From an uncultured Prevotellaceae bacterium (GTDB lineage Bacteria; Bacteroidota; Bacteroidia; Bacteroidales; Bacteroidaceae): 64,000 nt of DNA. Below are positions 54,204-62,990 of this stretch, piece after piece. The stretch lies in contig CACWOS010000007.1 in the NCBI GenBank assembly GCA_902762565.1, positions 1 to 64,000 of the forward strand, read 5' to 3'. How positions within the stretch are numbered: position 1 is the first letter of the stretch; the number at the start of each line of letters is the position of its first letter. The notes beneath the pieces are model-generated. The model searched no databases. It saw only the letters and a list, made by a program, of their open reading frames with translations, and was not told where the DNA came from. Both the position numbers and the translations under genes were made by a program.

Positions 54204-55052
54204 TCAAAAAGTACTCAAGCTGTTACAGAAGCGTTCGCCAAGCAGGAAGCCTTCTTCATAAAGACGTTCCAGTTTGACGACATCTTGTGTGATTCGTCCC
54301 ACTTCCAACGGGCGCTCAGGACGAATGACGACGATTTCGCCCCAATCTTCCATACGTTCTATCAGGTCAAGCTGGTGGTTGTATTCTTCCGTTCTTCTGC
54401 TGAGTACAACACGAAGGCGCGGAAATTCTTTGTACACAAATTTGGGCATCTTAATATCAGGCTCCGTAGAACGATAACCACGATTTCGTGTCAAAACCAC
54501 TACATTTTCGTGATGACCAGTATCAATAGATCGAACAATAGGTATACTGTCGACAATTCCACCATCTAACATTGGAACATGATCAACAAAAGTGACCTGA
54601 GACACGAAAGGCAAGGCACTGGAGGCCTTCGCAATCTGTATCAACCGATGATGATTGTAGCGTTCTGACAGATACTGCGCACGACCCGTCTTGCAATTAG
54701 TCGTCACCATCTCGAAAGTAGCAGGATTGTTTTCGTAGGTCTTATAATCAAAGGGGATAATTTCGTCAGGAAACCGTTCGTACAGGATATTGGGGTCAAA
54801 GATGCTGCCATTCTGCACCAGACTGCGCAAAGAGATATAGCCGTATTTTTTCAGCATATCAATACTCGACCAACGAGCACGGCGAGGCTGACGACTCATA
54901 TAGGAGAGACCGTGTAAAGCACCCGCAGAGACAGCTACGACATACGGAAAATACACCTCGTTTTTCATCAGCGCATCCAGTACGCCGGCAGTGAACACGC
55001 CACGCATGCCGCCACCTTCTAACACGAGTCCTGTATGTTGAGTAATTTGCAT
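54204..55052 (-). CDS. Patatin-like phospholipase family protein
   Basis: 282 residues, cytosolic. Oxyanion motif LEGGGMRGVF (11-20), nucleophile S42 in AVSAGALHG and the catalytic D163 in LDGG (162-165) form the Ser-Asp dyad of bacterial patatins of the YjjU/RssA type. Likely an acylhydrolase acting on lipids. Convergent with trmD and divergent from pepP. Confidence 0.88.
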   Translation of the reverse strand: MQITQHTGLVLEGGGMRGVFTAGVLDALMKNEVYFPYVVAVSAGALHGLSYMSRQPRRARWSSIDMLKKYGYISLRSLVQNGSIFDPNILYERFPDEIIPFDYKTYENNPATFEMVTTNCKTGRAQYLSERYNHHRLIQIAKASSALPFVSQVTFVDHVPMLDGGIVDSIPIVRSIDTGHHENVVVLTRNRGYRSTEPDIKMPKFVYKEFPRLRVVLSRRTEEYNHQLDLIERMEDWGEIVVIRPERPLEVGRITQDVVKLERLYEEGFLLGERFCNSLSTF

Positions 55053-55092
55053 TTTAATACTTTTTAGGGTGCATTAAGCATAAATAATGGTG

Positions 55093-55100
55093 CAAAGATA
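55093..55100 (-). promoter_or_regulatory. -7 element of the patatin gene
   Basis: TATCTTTG on the minus strand, about 40 bases before the start codon and 22 bases from the divergent pepP -7. Confidence 0.55.
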
Positions 55101-55122
55101 ATGCTTTTACATAAAAAATGCG

Positions 55123-55130
55123 TATCTTTG
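55123..55130 (+). promoter_or_regulatory. -7 element of the aminopeptidase P gene
   Basis: TATCTTTG, 38 bases before the ATG at 55169. No TTG at 20 bases. The two back-to-back promoters share the 115-base gap. Confidence 0.55.
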
Positions 55131-55168
55131 CAGAATATTTGTAACCAATAGTAAGATATTCTTGATTT

Positions 55169-56563
55169 ATGTTCGATAAAAACACATATATCCGTCGGCG
55201 TGCCGAGCTAAAAAAACTCGTTGGAAAAGGTATCATCGTGCTCTTTGGTAACAATGAAGCACCCTATAATTATCCTGCCAACACATATGCACCTATGCGT
55301 CAGGATTCTACATTTCTTTATTACTTTGGACAGCACCGCGATGGTTTGGTCGGTGTAATCGATATTGACAAAGACGAAGAATGGCTTTTAGGCAATGATA
55401 TCGACGTTGAAGATATAGTATGGATGGGCTTTACACCATCTGTCAGCGACCTCGCCGCAGAGGTGGGTATCACAAAGACAGCCCCTATGTCTGTCCTCAG
55501 TTCTATTTGTAATACATCAACAAACACCATTGTGCATTTTCTGCCCCCCTATCGCCACGATACAAAGATACAAATCATGGACTTGTTGGGCATCCATCCT
55601 TCAAAGCAAAAGGGATCCGCATCACTTGATCTTATAAAGGCAGTAGTCAAAATGCGTTCCACTAAAGATCCACAGGAAATTGCGGTCATCGACCGTGCCT
55701 GCGATGTGGGCTATGCTATGCACACAACCGCCCAGCTACTTATCAAGCCAGGTGTTACCGAACGTTTCATAGGCGGTCAGGTTGACGGTATTGCCCGCAG
55801 TCTGGCAGGAGGAACAAGCTTTGCTACTATTTTTTCTCAGCATGGTGAAATTATGCACGGCAATCCCTCTGATGTACAACTCGAAGCGGGTCGCTTGGTA
55901 CTATGTGATGCTGGTTGCGAATTAGACGACTACTGTTCAGACCATACACGAACAATGCCTGTTACAGGTAAATTCACACAACGCCAACTAGAAATCTATA
56001 GCATTGTTGAAGCTTGTCACGACTATGTTCTAGAGGTCGCTAAGCCAGGTGTCCGCTATATAGACGTACACTTTGCCATATGCCGTATGATGACCGAACG
56101 TTTGAAGGAGCTCGGACTCATGAAAGGTGATACTGACGAGGCTGTTCGTGCAGGAGCCCATGCCATGTTCCTGCCTCATGGATTGGGACACATGATGGGT
56201 ATGGATGTGCACGATATGGAGGGTTTAGGACAAATCTACGTAGGGTTCGATGACGAAACGCGTCCTAACCTTGAACAGTTCGGCACTAATTGTCTGCGTA
56301 TGGGTCGTAAACTAGAGGAAGGGTTTGTCGTCACCGACGAGCCCGGCATCTATTTCATTCCCGCTCTCATCGATGAGTGGAAAGCAAATAGACACTGCGA
56401 GGAATTCTTGTGCTTTGACAAACTCGAAACTTATAAGGATTTTGGTGGTATCCGCATTGAAGACGATGTACTCATCACCAAGGACGGTTGCCGATTCCTA
56501 GGACAAAAGCGCATACCTTATCATCATGCTGAACTTGAAGCGTTTATGGCTACAAACGCTTGA
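55169..56563 (+). CDS. pepP: Xaa-Pro aminopeptidase (aminopeptidase P)
   Basis: 464 residues. The N-terminal domain (1-170) is followed by a pita-bread M24 domain with the five metal ligands: two Asp in CDAGCELDDYCSDHTRT, His in LPHGLGHMMGMDVHD, Glu in TDEPGIYF and Glu in GGIRIEDDVLI. It removes the N-terminal residue from peptides with Pro at position 2 with two Mn2+. No signal peptide, so cytosolic. Confidence 0.93.
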   Translation: MFDKNTYIRRRAELKKLVGKGIIVLFGNNEAPYNYPANTYAPMRQDSTFLYYFGQHRDGLVGVIDIDKDEEWLLGNDIDVEDIVWMGFTPSVSDLAAEVGITKTAPMSVLSSICNTSTNTIVHFLPPYRHDTKIQIMDLLGIHPSKQKGSASLDLIKAVVKMRSTKDPQEIAVIDRACDVGYAMHTTAQLLIKPGVTERFIGGQVDGIARSLAGGTSFATIFSQHGEIMHGNPSDVQLEAGRLVLCDAGCELDDYCSDHTRTMPVTGKFTQRQLEIYSIVEACHDYVLEVAKPGVRYIDVHFAICRMMTERLKELGLMKGDTDEAVRAGAHAMFLPHGLGHMMGMDVHDMEGLGQIYVGFDDETRPNLEQFGTNCLRMGRKLEEGFVVTDEPGIYFIPALIDEWKANRHCEEFLCFDKLETYKDFGGIRIEDDVLITKDGCRFLGQKRIPYHHAELEAFMATNA

Positions 56564-56616
56564 TAACACCTCACATAACGAAGAAATAATATCAATAATA
56601 TAAAAAGAGAAAAGTA

Positions 56617-57828
56617 ATGAAGAAAGTATTGACCATCGCACTGGCACTGTGTGTAGCAGTGAGCAGTGCCGGAGCCGCAAAGAAAAAGGCTCCTGAGAAA
56701 AAGAACACAAACAAACCAGTGTTCACTACTATTAAAGAGCTACCCATCACAAGTGTGAAGGACCAGAACCGTTCTGGTACGTGTTGGGACTACTCTACCC
56801 TGTCATTCTTTGAGGCTGAAATCCTCAAGAATACTGGTAAGAAATACGATCTCTGCGAGAGTTTCGTATGTAATAAGACCTACATGGATCGTGCCATTCA
56901 GGTTGTTCGTTTCCATGGTGACTGCCAGTTCTCACAGGGTGGTAGTGCAGAAGACGTGCTCGCCACAATGAAAAATCATGGTATCGTTCCAGAGGGAACT
57001 ATGCCTTTCCCTGGCTCACTGTATGGCGATTCATTGAACAATTTCAACGAATTCTTCTCTGTGATGGAGCCTTACGTTGGCGCTATTGCCAAGAGCGATG
57101 CCAAGAAGATTTCCGGTCAGTGGAAAGTTGGTCTGCAGGGCATCCTCGACGCATATCTTGGCAAGTGCCCTGAGAACTTCACCTATGAAGGCAAGCAATA
57201 TACACCGAAAAGCTTTATGGCTTCTTTGGGTATTGACCTTAACGACTATGTCAGCATTACCAGCTATACCCACCATCCTTTCTACACCGCTTTTGCTGTA
57301 GAGGTTCAGGACAACTGGCGTTTCCCTCTGTCATATAATGTACCCATGGACGAAATGATGCAGATTATCGATAATGCGATTGAGAATGGTTATACGGTAG
57401 CTTGGGGCGGTGACGTTTCTGAAGACGGATTTACCCGCAAAGGCTTAGCTTATGCTATTGACACAAAACAGGCTCAAAGTCTGGCAGGTAGCGACATGGC
57501 TAAGTGGCTGAAACTTGACAAACAGAAAAAGACAAACATCATCGACTCATTAGGATGCACCGTTCCCGAAATTGTTCCTACACAGCAAATGCGTCAGGAA
57601 CGTTTCGACAACTGGGAGTTGACCGACGATCACGGCATGCATATTTTTGGTGTTGCAAAGGACCAAAACGGCAAGGAGTACTACATGGTGAAAAACTCAT
57701 GGGGTGAAACTGGCGACTATAAGGGTATCTGGTACATGACCAAGGCCTTTATTGCTGCCAACACGATGGATTTCCTCGTCAACAAGAAAGCCATCCCTGC
57801 CAATATCCGCAAAAAACTAGGATTGTAA
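56617..57828 (+). CDS. Exported C1-family aminopeptidase (bleomycin hydrolase-like)
   Basis: 403 residues with a signal peptide (1-20, SSAGAAKKK). Papain-fold catalytic set Q50, C56 (RSGTCWDYS), H339 (DDHGMH) and N360 (VKNSWGE). The closest family is the PepC/bleomycin hydrolase group, normally a cytosolic hexamer with self-capping C terminus. Export here suggests digestion of peptides in the periplasm, as is common in asaccharolytic and gut Bacteroidota. It lies 45 bases ahead of the exported YhcH-like gene. Confidence 0.88.
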   Translation: MKKVLTIALALCVAVSSAGAAKKKAPEKKNTNKPVFTTIKELPITSVKDQNRSGTCWDYSTLSFFEAEILKNTGKKYDLCESFVCNKTYMDRAIQVVRFHGDCQFSQGGSAEDVLATMKNHGIVPEGTMPFPGSLYGDSLNNFNEFFSVMEPYVGAIAKSDAKKISGQWKVGLQGILDAYLGKCPENFTYEGKQYTPKSFMASLGIDLNDYVSITSYTHHPFYTAFAVEVQDNWRFPLSYNVPMDEMMQIIDNAIENGYTVAWGGDVSEDGFTRKGLAYAIDTKQAQSLAGSDMAKWLKLDKQKKTNIIDSLGCTVPEIVPTQQMRQERFDNWELTDDHGMHIFGVAKDQNGKEYYMVKNSWGETGDYKGIWYMTKAFIAANTMDFLVNKKAIPANIRKKLGL

Positions 57829-57873
57829 GAATAACTGATAAGATAGTAAAAAGGAACAAGAAAAGGAAAGACT

Positions 57874-58497
57874 ATGAACAAGGCAATCAGCAGAAAAACG
57901 TTGGTAAGAGTAATAAGTGTTTCATTTCTACTTCTTTTTGCTATCTTACCTATTCACGGACAGAATGATGCTCGCACATGGATGAAGAAAGGCGAGTGGA
58001 CTAATGGCTTCAAAAAAGCTAAACCCCACAAGACTCTGAACATTGACGAGTTCTATAGTCAGTATCAAAAGAATCCAGACCAATGGAATACATTGTTCCG
58101 GTGGCTACGTGATACTGACCTTCTTACTATTCCAAAGGGCAAGCATCCGATACCGGGTTCCACATTGGTGGCCAGTGTGGAAGACTCGGAAAACGGTCCG
58201 CTAGACAAACGCAACACAGAAAGCCATCGCAAGAAGAGTGACTTCATGGTGGTTGTAAAAGGCACCGAGGGCTTTGCCCTACTTGACCATGAATCAAGTA
58301 CTGTGTCTCAGCCTTACAATGACACAAAAGATGTGATGCGTTATAAATATGTGAAGGAGAAAACCAACTTCTTCAATGTCAAGAGTGGACAGTTTGTCAT
58401 TTTCTTTCCATCTGACTGGCATATTGCAAAAGTTCAGACCAAAAAGAAAGACCAGACTATACGTGTCATTGTAGTCAAGATGGATTACATAGACTAA
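57874..58497 (+). CDS. Exported YhcH/YjgK/YiaL-family protein
   Basis: 207 residues. A signal peptide (about 1-30, cut near IHGQ) precedes a cupin-like beta-sandwich. TESHRKKSDFMVVVKGTEG matches the E-x-H-R-x-x-x-D signature and FPSDWHIAKV the usual P-x-D-x-H motif that together bind a metal. In cytosolic relatives the family includes YhcH and the ebgC-like subunit of beta-galactosidase and acts on sugars such as sialic acid intermediates. Cotranscription with an exported peptidase is unexpected, and the function here is not known. Confidence 0.72.
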   Translation: MNKAISRKTLVRVISVSFLLLFAILPIHGQNDARTWMKKGEWTNGFKKAKPHKTLNIDEFYSQYQKNPDQWNTLFRWLRDTDLLTIPKGKHPIPGSTLVASVEDSENGPLDKRNTESHRKKSDFMVVVKGTEGFALLDHESSTVSQPYNDTKDVMRYKYVKEKTNFFNVKSGQFVIFFPSDWHIAKVQTKKKDQTIRVIVVKMDYID

Positions 58498-58536
58498 TAT
58501 GAGAGCTACATTTCAATTTGTTAAATACAAATCTAA

Positions 58537-60258
58537 ATGCAATTTAAATGGAACTACGAACCACCTACACCTGAGCAACTGCTCTCAGCCAACGAATTGG
58601 CTGAGAAGATTGGTATGAGTCCCATCATGGCCTGTCTGCTCATCAAACGTGGCATTAAGACAGAGAGTGCGGCCAAGCGTTTTTTCCGTCCCATGCTTAA
58701 CGAGTTGATTGATCCGTTCCTAATGAATGATATGGACGTAGCAGTAGACCGACTAAACGATGCCATGGGGCGTAAGGAACGTATCATGGTATATGGCGAC
58801 TACGATGTGGACGGATGTACAGCAGTAGCTTTGGTTTATAAGTTTTTACAGCAGTTCTACTCCAACATAGAATACTATATTCCCAGCCGTTATGAAGAAG
58901 GCTACGGAGTTAGTATCAAGGGTATTGATCATGCCGTAGAGACAGGTGTAAAGCTAATCATAGTACTTGACTGCGGCATTAAGGCAGTTGAAGAAATCGC
59001 ATATGCCAAGGAACGTGGCATTGACTTTATTATTTGTGATCATCACGTACCAGACGAGGTGCTACCCCCTGCTGTAGCAATCCTCAATCCTAAGCGTGAA
59101 GACTCTACCTATCCTTTCAAGCACCTATGCGGATGCGGCGTAGGTTTTAAATTGATGCAGGCGTTTGCCAAAAATAACGGCATCCCCTTCTCACGACTCA
59201 TTCCCCTACTCGACTTCTGTGCCGTATCGATAGCATCCGACTTAGTACCTGTGGAGGGCGAGAACCGCATCTTGGCATTCCATGGTCTGAAACAATTGAA
59301 CCAGAGTTGCTCAATAGGTTTGAAAGCTATCATCGAAATATGCGGATTAACAGGTCGCGAGCTAACTATGAGCGATATCGTATTCAAGATTGGTCCGCGC
59401 ATCAATGCCTCTGGTCGCATGCAGAATGGTGTGGAAGCTGTAGAATTATTGGTAGAGCGAGACTTGCAAAAAGCATTAACTATTGCTACTCGTATTGACG
59501 AATATAACGATCAGCGCCGCGATGTCGACAAACAGATGACAGAGGAAGCCAATGAAATTGTAGCCCGTTTGGAGAGTCAGCAACATCAGAAGTCAATCGT
59601 GCTCTACGACGAGGGTTGGAAAAAAGGTGTGGTAGGCATCGTGGCCTCGCGCTTAACTGAACTCTACTTTCGTCCTACTGTTGTGCTTACCGTCATCAAT
59701 GGTATGGCCTCCGGTTCAGCCCGCAGTGTTGCAGGCTTCGATATTTATGATGCTATAAAGTCGTGTCGTGACTTACTGGAAAATTTTGGAGGTCACACCT
59801 ACGCCGTTGGACTGACACTTAAGCAGGAGAACATTCCTGAGTTCCGTCGTCGTTTCCAAGAGTATGTGAGTCATCACATCATGCCTGAACAGACTCAACA
59901 AACATTGGATATTGATTTGGAGGTTGACTTCCAACATATCTCAAAGCGTCTGCTCTCAGAACTGAAAAAACTGGCGCCACATGGCCCTGGGAATGAGAAA
60001 CCACTGTTCATGACACGCAATGTTTACGATTATGGTACCTCAAAAGTGGTAGGTCGTCATCAAGAGCATATCAAACTAGAACTTGTTGATTCAAAGTCGG
60101 CAGTAGTGATGAACGGCATTGCGTTCGGACAAAGTGCTGCCGCCCGCTATATCAAGTCGAAGCGCTCGTTTGATATCGTCTATAACATAGAAGAGAACAC
60201 CTACAAGCGAGGCGAGGTTCAGTTGCAGATTGAGGACATCATGCCCTCGGAGGAGTGA
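58537..60258 (+). CDS. recJ: Single-strand-specific exonuclease RecJ
   Basis: 573 residues. DHH phosphoesterase motifs are YGDYDVDG (86-93), LDCGIK near 145 and CDHH (167-170). The DHHA1 motif GGHTYAVG near 425 and the C-terminal OB domain complete the core. It degrades single-stranded DNA 5' to 3' in recombination and mismatch repair. Its TGA overlaps the RecQ ATG by one base, so the two functional partners are translationally coupled. Confidence 0.95.
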   Translation: MQFKWNYEPPTPEQLLSANELAEKIGMSPIMACLLIKRGIKTESAAKRFFRPMLNELIDPFLMNDMDVAVDRLNDAMGRKERIMVYGDYDVDGCTAVALVYKFLQQFYSNIEYYIPSRYEEGYGVSIKGIDHAVETGVKLIIVLDCGIKAVEEIAYAKERGIDFIICDHHVPDEVLPPAVAILNPKREDSTYPFKHLCGCGVGFKLMQAFAKNNGIPFSRLIPLLDFCAVSIASDLVPVEGENRILAFHGLKQLNQSCSIGLKAIIEICGLTGRELTMSDIVFKIGPRINASGRMQNGVEAVELLVERDLQKALTIATRIDEYNDQRRDVDKQMTEEANEIVARLESQQHQKSIVLYDEGWKKGVVGIVASRLTELYFRPTVVLTVINGMASGSARSVAGFDIYDAIKSCRDLLENFGGHTYAVGLTLKQENIPEFRRRFQEYVSHHIMPEQTQQTLDIDLEVDFQHISKRLLSELKKLAPHGPGNEKPLFMTRNVYDYGTSKVVGRHQEHIKLELVDSKSAVVMNGIAFGQSAAARYIKSKRSFDIVYNIEENTYKRGEVQLQIEDIMPSEE

Positions 60259-62183
60259 TGAGTGACAAATATCAGTCCATTCTCAGACAATACTGGGGCT
60301 ACGATGATTTCCGAGGAATTCAACGCGAAATCATTGAGTCTATCGGTATTGGTCATGATACCCTCGGACTGATGCCTACGGGTGGTGGCAAAAGCATAAC
60401 TTTCCAAGTTCCTGCTATGGCGATGGAAGGTACATGTATTGTCATCACACCTCTTATTGCTCTAATGAAGGATCAGGTGCATCATCTCCGACAAATAGGT
60501 ATCCGTGCTGCTGCCATATATAGTGGTATGCAACATGGCAGCATTCTGCAAACATTGGAAAACTGTATTCTGGGCAGCATAAAACTTCTCTACGTATCGC
60601 CCGAGAGACTTGGCAGCGACATGTTTAAAACCAAGTTGAGACACATGCGCATATCCTTTATCACTGTCGATGAGGCTCACTGTATCTCACAATGGGGCTA
60701 CGACTTCCGTCCCTCCTATCTTGAAATAGCACGTATCCGCAAGTTTCTTCCCCATGTACCCATCTTGGCTCTCACAGCCACAGCAACTCCACAAGTGGTT
60801 GATGACATCTGCACAAAACTAACACCCCATCCCTTGTCCTCCGATTCCAAACACGGTTTTTCCGTGTTTAGAATGTCTTTCGAACGCAAGAATTTGACTT
60901 ATCTTGTCAAGCATTCTGACAATAAATACTATGATCTTATCCGACTGCTTGAACATGCACCAGGCTCAGCTATCGTATATGTGCGTAGCCGTCGTCATGC
61001 CCATGAAATCAGCGAGCACCTCACAGAGGCAGGGCTCTCTGCCACCTTCTATCATGCAGGCTTGGAACATACCGAAAAAGATTTGCGACAGCGCGAGTGG
61101 CAACATGACCGCACACGTATCATGGTAGCTACCAACGCCTTCGGTATGGGAATCGACAAGCCTGATGTGCGTCTGGTTATCCACTATGATTGCCCAGACT
61201 CCATTGAGGCTTACTTTCAAGAGGCTGGTCGTGCTGGTCGTGACGGACAGCCTGCTCAAGCTATCCTGCTCTACAACAATAGTGATAATGCAAAGTTACA
61301 GAAGCGCATTAACGACACTTATCCTCCTAAGGACGACATCCGACTGATATATGAACATCTGGCCTACTATTATCAGATTGCAACCGGCGATGGCTATGGT
61401 GTTGCTCATGAGTTCAATATCGAAGAGTTTTGTCTGCGCTTCCATCATTTCCCTATTCAAGTGAATTCCGCCTTGCACATACTCGAACGTGCAGGATATA
61501 TTGAATATGACGAGGAAGCCAATAACGAGGCTCGTGTCCGATTTCTTGTTGGCCGCGATGACTTGTATCGTCTGAACCAGGTATCCCCTAAGGAAGAAAA
61601 AGTTATTATCAGCCTCTTACGCAACTACGGTGGTTTGTTTGCCGATTATGGTTACATCGATGAAAATATCGTTGCACAACAGGCTGGTATTACAACACCC
61701 CAATGCTACGATATACTGAAATCGCTGTCGCAACGTCACCTTATTAGTTTCATTCCTCGCAAGCAAGTGCCCTACATACGTTATTGCCAACGACGTGAGG
61801 ATGCCGAACACATTGTACTGCCTGTCAATATCTACGAAGAACGTAAGGAGCAATATACCATACGTATACATGCTATATTGGAATATGCCAAGGCTATTGA
61901 TCGTTGTCGCAGTCGCATGTTGCTCGAATACTTTGGCGAGAAGTCATCCACAAACTGTGGGCAGTGTGATGTCTGTCTCGACGTACAGGGCAAGACCGTT
62001 ACCCGTGAAGGACAACAAACAGCTCGTCAAAAAATAATATCATTGTTAGCCGATCATCAACGACATCATATAACAGAAATCCTCCGTTTGCCATTACCAA
62101 CGGAGGAGATTGACGCTGCGTTGAGCTATTTGATGCAACAGGAGGAAATCAAGCAGAATGATGGATTTATTCTACTTGCTTAA
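60258..62183 (+). CDS. recQ: ATP-dependent DNA helicase RecQ
   Basis: 641 residues from the ATG at 60258 (TGATG overlap with recJ); the GTG three bases upstream is not needed. Walker A GGGKS near 42-46, DEAHCISQWGYDFRP (motif II and aromatic loop) and motif VI QEAGRAGRDGQPA are present. The RQC zinc site has a Cys cluster ending NCGQCDVC near residue 570, followed by a winged helix. No HRDC domain is recognised. It unwinds DNA 3' to 5' for the RecFOR and RecJ pathway. Confidence 0.95.
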   Translation: MSDKYQSILRQYWGYDDFRGIQREIIESIGIGHDTLGLMPTGGGKSITFQVPAMAMEGTCIVITPLIALMKDQVHHLRQIGIRAAAIYSGMQHGSILQTLENCILGSIKLLYVSPERLGSDMFKTKLRHMRISFITVDEAHCISQWGYDFRPSYLEIARIRKFLPHVPILALTATATPQVVDDICTKLTPHPLSSDSKHGFSVFRMSFERKNLTYLVKHSDNKYYDLIRLLEHAPGSAIVYVRSRRHAHEISEHLTEAGLSATFYHAGLEHTEKDLRQREWQHDRTRIMVATNAFGMGIDKPDVRLVIHYDCPDSIEAYFQEAGRAGRDGQPAQAILLYNNSDNAKLQKRINDTYPPKDDIRLIYEHLAYYYQIATGDGYGVAHEFNIEEFCLRFHHFPIQVNSALHILERAGYIEYDEEANNEARVRFLVGRDDLYRLNQVSPKEEKVIISLLRNYGGLFADYGYIDENIVAQQAGITTPQCYDILKSLSQRHLISFIPRKQVPYIRYCQRREDAEHIVLPVNIYEERKEQYTIRIHAILEYAKAIDRCRSRMLLEYFGEKSSTNCGQCDVCLDVQGKTVTREGQQTARQKIISLLADHQRHHITEILRLPLPTEEIDAALSYLMQQEEIKQNDGFILLA

Positions 62184-62955
62184 TGGCATCCAATAAATTC
62201 TGATGCACAATACCATTGGTGGCAACCACGCTATCACCATCCATAAAATAGTCATTGCCAACATAATTCGTAACATATCCTCCAGCTTCCTCAACGATGA
62301 GCGCTCCGGCCATATAGTCCCACTGTCCGATATATCGTTCGGCATATGCATCCAAACGACCAGCAGCCACATAACATAGTGCAATAGCTGCCGAACCAAT
62401 CATCCGTATGCTACCCACATTACCGTAAAAATGCTGTATTAGGCGTATAATGACGGGTTTGTATGCATCACTATTATATGGTAATTGCAAGCACAACAAC
62501 GCATCATTGATTTTGTTTTCTCCTACGTGTAAAGGCTGTTCGTTGACCCAGGCTTTTCCGCCTTTCCACGCATAAAAGCATTCGTCGCTGACAATTTCAT
62601 AGACGACACCTAAGATGATCTCCCTACCCCAACATAGTGCTATCGAGACTGCATAGGGTGCAAAGCCATGAATAAAGTTTGTAGTGCCATCTAAAGGATC
62701 AACTACCCACACATACTGCTCGTCGTCATGTCCTGCGGAACCTTCTTCAGTAATAAAGCCTGCCTCAGGCAGTATCTCTCGAAGTTTACTGACTATCAGC
62801 TGTTCCGATCCTTTGTCAACATACGACACATAGTCGTGGGCATGCTTTCGCTCAACTTTATCAACTGAGAAATTAGCGCGTTCCTTTCTTATATAAGTAC
62901 CCGCCTCGCGTGCCACTTGACACACAAGACGGGTTATAGTCTCAAGATTCTGCAT
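62167..62955 (-). CDS. Inositol monophosphatase family protein (SuhB-like)
   Basis: 262 residues. Metal ligands in ITEEGSAG (E70, E71), D86 and D89 in VVDPLDGTTNF, and the C-terminal QWDYMAGALIVEEAGG motif. It hydrolyses inositol-1-phosphate or related sugar phosphates with Mg2+. In E. coli the SuhB member also works in rRNA antitermination. Its 3' end overlaps the convergent recQ by 17 bases. Confidence 0.88.
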   Translation of the reverse strand: MQNLETITRLVCQVAREAGTYIRKERANFSVDKVERKHAHDYVSYVDKGSEQLIVSKLREILPEAGFITEEGSAGHDDEQYVWVVDPLDGTTNFIHGFAPYAVSIALCWGREIILGVVYEIVSDECFYAWKGGKAWVNEQPLHVGENKINDALLCLQLPYNSDAYKPVIIRLIQHFYGNVGSIRMIGSAAIALCYVAAGRLDAYAERYIGQWDYMAGALIVEEAGGYVTNYVGNDYFMDGDSVVATNGIVHQNLLDAIKQVE

Positions 62956-62990
62956 TAATTGTCAATTACAATTCTCAATTGTCAATCAAA

